Below, one piece after another: positions 62,270 through 64,000 of a stretch of 64,000 nt of DNA (positions within the stretch are counted from its first letter, which is position 1; every line of letters begins with the position of its first letter). Made by a program: the position numbers and the translations under genes. The notes under the pieces are model-generated. The model was not told the DNA's origin, made no database searches, and saw only the letters and a list, made by a program, of their open reading frames with translations. The DNA is taken from contig OZ026835.1 of assembly GCA_964023205.1 (NCBI GenBank), forward strand, positions 39,281,083-39,345,082, given 5' to 3'. The stretch comes from Lutraria lutraria (Eukaryota > Mollusca > Bivalvia > Venerida > Mactridae).

Positions 62270-62997
62270 CTTAACGCCTTTTGAACGACATTTCTGCCAC
62301 GCATGTTGGTGAACTGTTTTCTAGCCATGCAGTACTATCTTACCTTTCATCTAAAGTCGGCAACTTTCCCACGTATGGAGGAAAAATGCCTTTATCCTGC
62401 TATCACGCTCATTAGGTGCATGTGATAGCCCTGCAGGATAAACTTATCTATCTCCCGTTAGTGCGTCACGTGATCAAAATACAAATCATTTTAAGATTAA
62501 AGCTAAAATAGAGACTGTTATACTTGTTGTCATATGTGAACTGCATTAATGCTATTTTGAGTATTAAATATTAAACCTTTAAATGCGTTGTTTCCATTTT
62601 AAAGGGTGTAAAGCTCCGTATGACGTCATAATAAGTGACGTCACAAACGAAAATACATTAGTGTACGTTACGTCACATATAATTTAGCGAAAAAGAACGG
62701 ATTTCAGTAAAAAATGTAGTGATGTACTAAACTTAATGAGAATAGCATATAAATCGAATACATGGTTGGTGTTGGAGATGCATAAGGTTTATCCGGTTCG
62801 CTGCAAAAGCGAATCTTGGCTCGCTAAAGCTCGCCAAGATACGCTATCTCACTCACCGGATAAACCTTATGCATCTCCGGCACCAACCATGTATTCTCTA
62901 TTTATTGGCAAAAGTTCAAAGAAGGGTTTGACCTGCCGCGACCGGGATAAAGGTCACATGTCCATTGCTTTAACCATAGTACCACGGCCGCGGCTGG
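62270..62997 (-). mobile_element. SINE split by a 0.5-kb insertion
   Basis: The tail half (62,270-62,388, with 'cttaacgcctttt' and 'tatggaggaaaaatg') and the head half (62,906-62,997, with 'gacctgccgcgaccggg' and 'accacggccgcgg') are the two parts of one minus-strand SINE of the 61,600 family. They are separated by 62,389-62,905. Confidence 0.6.
62389..62905. mobile_element. 0.5-kb element inserted in a SINE, hairpins and CRE-like motifs
   Basis: Its left part holds a hairpin ('ttatcctg'...'caggataa' enclosing 'ctatcac'/'gtgatag'). Its right part holds a 41-bp inverted repeat (62,756-62,796 with 62,856-62,896, two mismatches) whose loop forms two smaller hairpins. TGACGTCA occurs at 62,621-62,628 and 62,636-62,643, and TTACGTCA at 62,668-62,675. 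It is non-coding. Confidence 0.55.
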
Positions 62998-64000
62998 TAA
63001 CTTTTTAATACCTCTGTGTTGGCTGTACATTGTATATAATGCTTACCCGTTTTGAGCGATTGCTGAAAAAGTTCTACGTTAAAACTGCACGATAGAACAT
63101 GTTTACAGTACATAAAATCTGGGTATGTCAATGACATTTGTTTTATGGAACAATTCTGTGAAACATGTAAAGTCATTATTCTAGCAATAAAAGGAGTAAG
63201 TTCTATCAAAAGTGAAAACACAAAATAGAACACTTGGGAATTTTCCGCCTAAAAGTACCTAATCAACAGAAATAGATCGTTGAATACAAAAAAATAATGC
63301 ATATTTCATGAAAACTTAGCAAACTAATCAAATGTAAAGTATTTAATGCATCTCTACTAAGCTCTAGAGCAAACTAAGTTAGAGAAAATACTACAAAAGA
63401 AATCAATGGAAAATTAAATCAAGACACAATAAAACTGATATTATGTTAAGCAACAGACAGAATAATGGTTCCCCTTAAGCTGTGTTAAATCTCACTATTT
63501 TTAGTTCTCTAAACAGATTTTTACTAGAAACCAGTGAAGATGTATTTCCTTTTCTAAAGTGCGTCTAATTTATAACAACCGCTAGGATTTTACTTGGCAA
63601 CAAAGAACTGAAATCTTCGAGTGGAATTCGTGTCAGGGCCCCGAGATTATAGAACTTGAGGATAGCCTACAAGCTAAAACTCAATTACATTCCATTCTCT
63701 AAGTATTTTGGTTGAAATGTCAAAGCAATTTAGAGTACAATTACAAACTCAGTTTTTCTCATTGAATGTGTGAGTGGTATCATTATTGTTTCACTAGAAT
63801 TAACTTAGAAGCATTGAGAAACAAAACATGATATTAGAGCTTGGAGACCGATCCGAACTATTATAATCTCGGAACTTGATCTTTTGTTTTTAAGAAATAT
63901 GTCCCTTTATCAGACTTCATGTATTTATCAACAGACATTTTTGGAAAAGACAGGATATGCCAATAATCTATTGAATTATTAACAACACAAAGGAAAGATT
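62998..64000. other. No gene seen at window end
   Basis: AT-rich sequence with short frames only; no repeat or exon recognised. Confidence 0.4.

Noticed and set aside
62736..63008. 90-codon plus frame
   Set aside because: It runs through a long inverted repeat and an antisense SINE head.

Overview
This is a eukaryotic, AT-rich, intron-containing genomic window. The exon/intron structure, a synaptotagmin gene and the repeat types (tRNA-headed SINEs ending near 'ggcgttaaaccc', the '(a)agggcccataactc' tandem-monomer repeat) suggest a mollusc, most likely a bivalve. The organism call is an inference; no species marker is present.

Layout. (1) 1-26,485 and 26,486-43,425 are two head-to-tail copies (A and B) of one segment carrying an SLC16/monocarboxylate-transporter-like gene on the minus strand. 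Copy B has five coding exons that join in phase into about 482 residues. Copy A is damaged: a 1-bp loss in a poly-A run shifts exon 4, and about 15 bp covering the exon 3 splice donor are missing. Because the copies align along their length, most later insertions can be read against an empty site in the partner. Copy A carries a Tigger/pogo-like element (3,545-7,239) with a deleted Ngaro/DIRS-type retroelement inside it, a 7.4-kb TTAA-flanked element (11,491-18,879) holding a broken LINE that itself holds two MITEs, and a 1.4-kb TA-flanked element (20,334-21,740). Copy B carries its own insertions near 27.3, 27.8, 35.7, 37.7, 41.6 and 42.7 kb.

(2) 44,850-48,733 holds a synaptotagmin gene on the minus strand. 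Four exons encode a membrane anchor, linker, C2A and C2B, with phase-consistent junctions. All five C2A calcium-site aspartates are present, and the C2B site ends in Glu. The intron inside C2B has a 44-bp minisatellite whose unit resembles the exon's own 5' splice site.

(3) 49-64 kb has no confident protein gene. It holds SINEs, LINE remnants, a TTAA MITE, hairpins and a SINE split by a 0.5-kb insertion with CRE-like motifs.

The transporter and the synaptotagmin share no visible functional link. No tRNA or rRNA gene, CRISPR array or operon is present. The main interest is a recent tandem duplication with one decaying copy, the nested insertions dated by it, and the minisatellite seeded by a splice donor. 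I see nothing that clearly amounts to a new molecular system.
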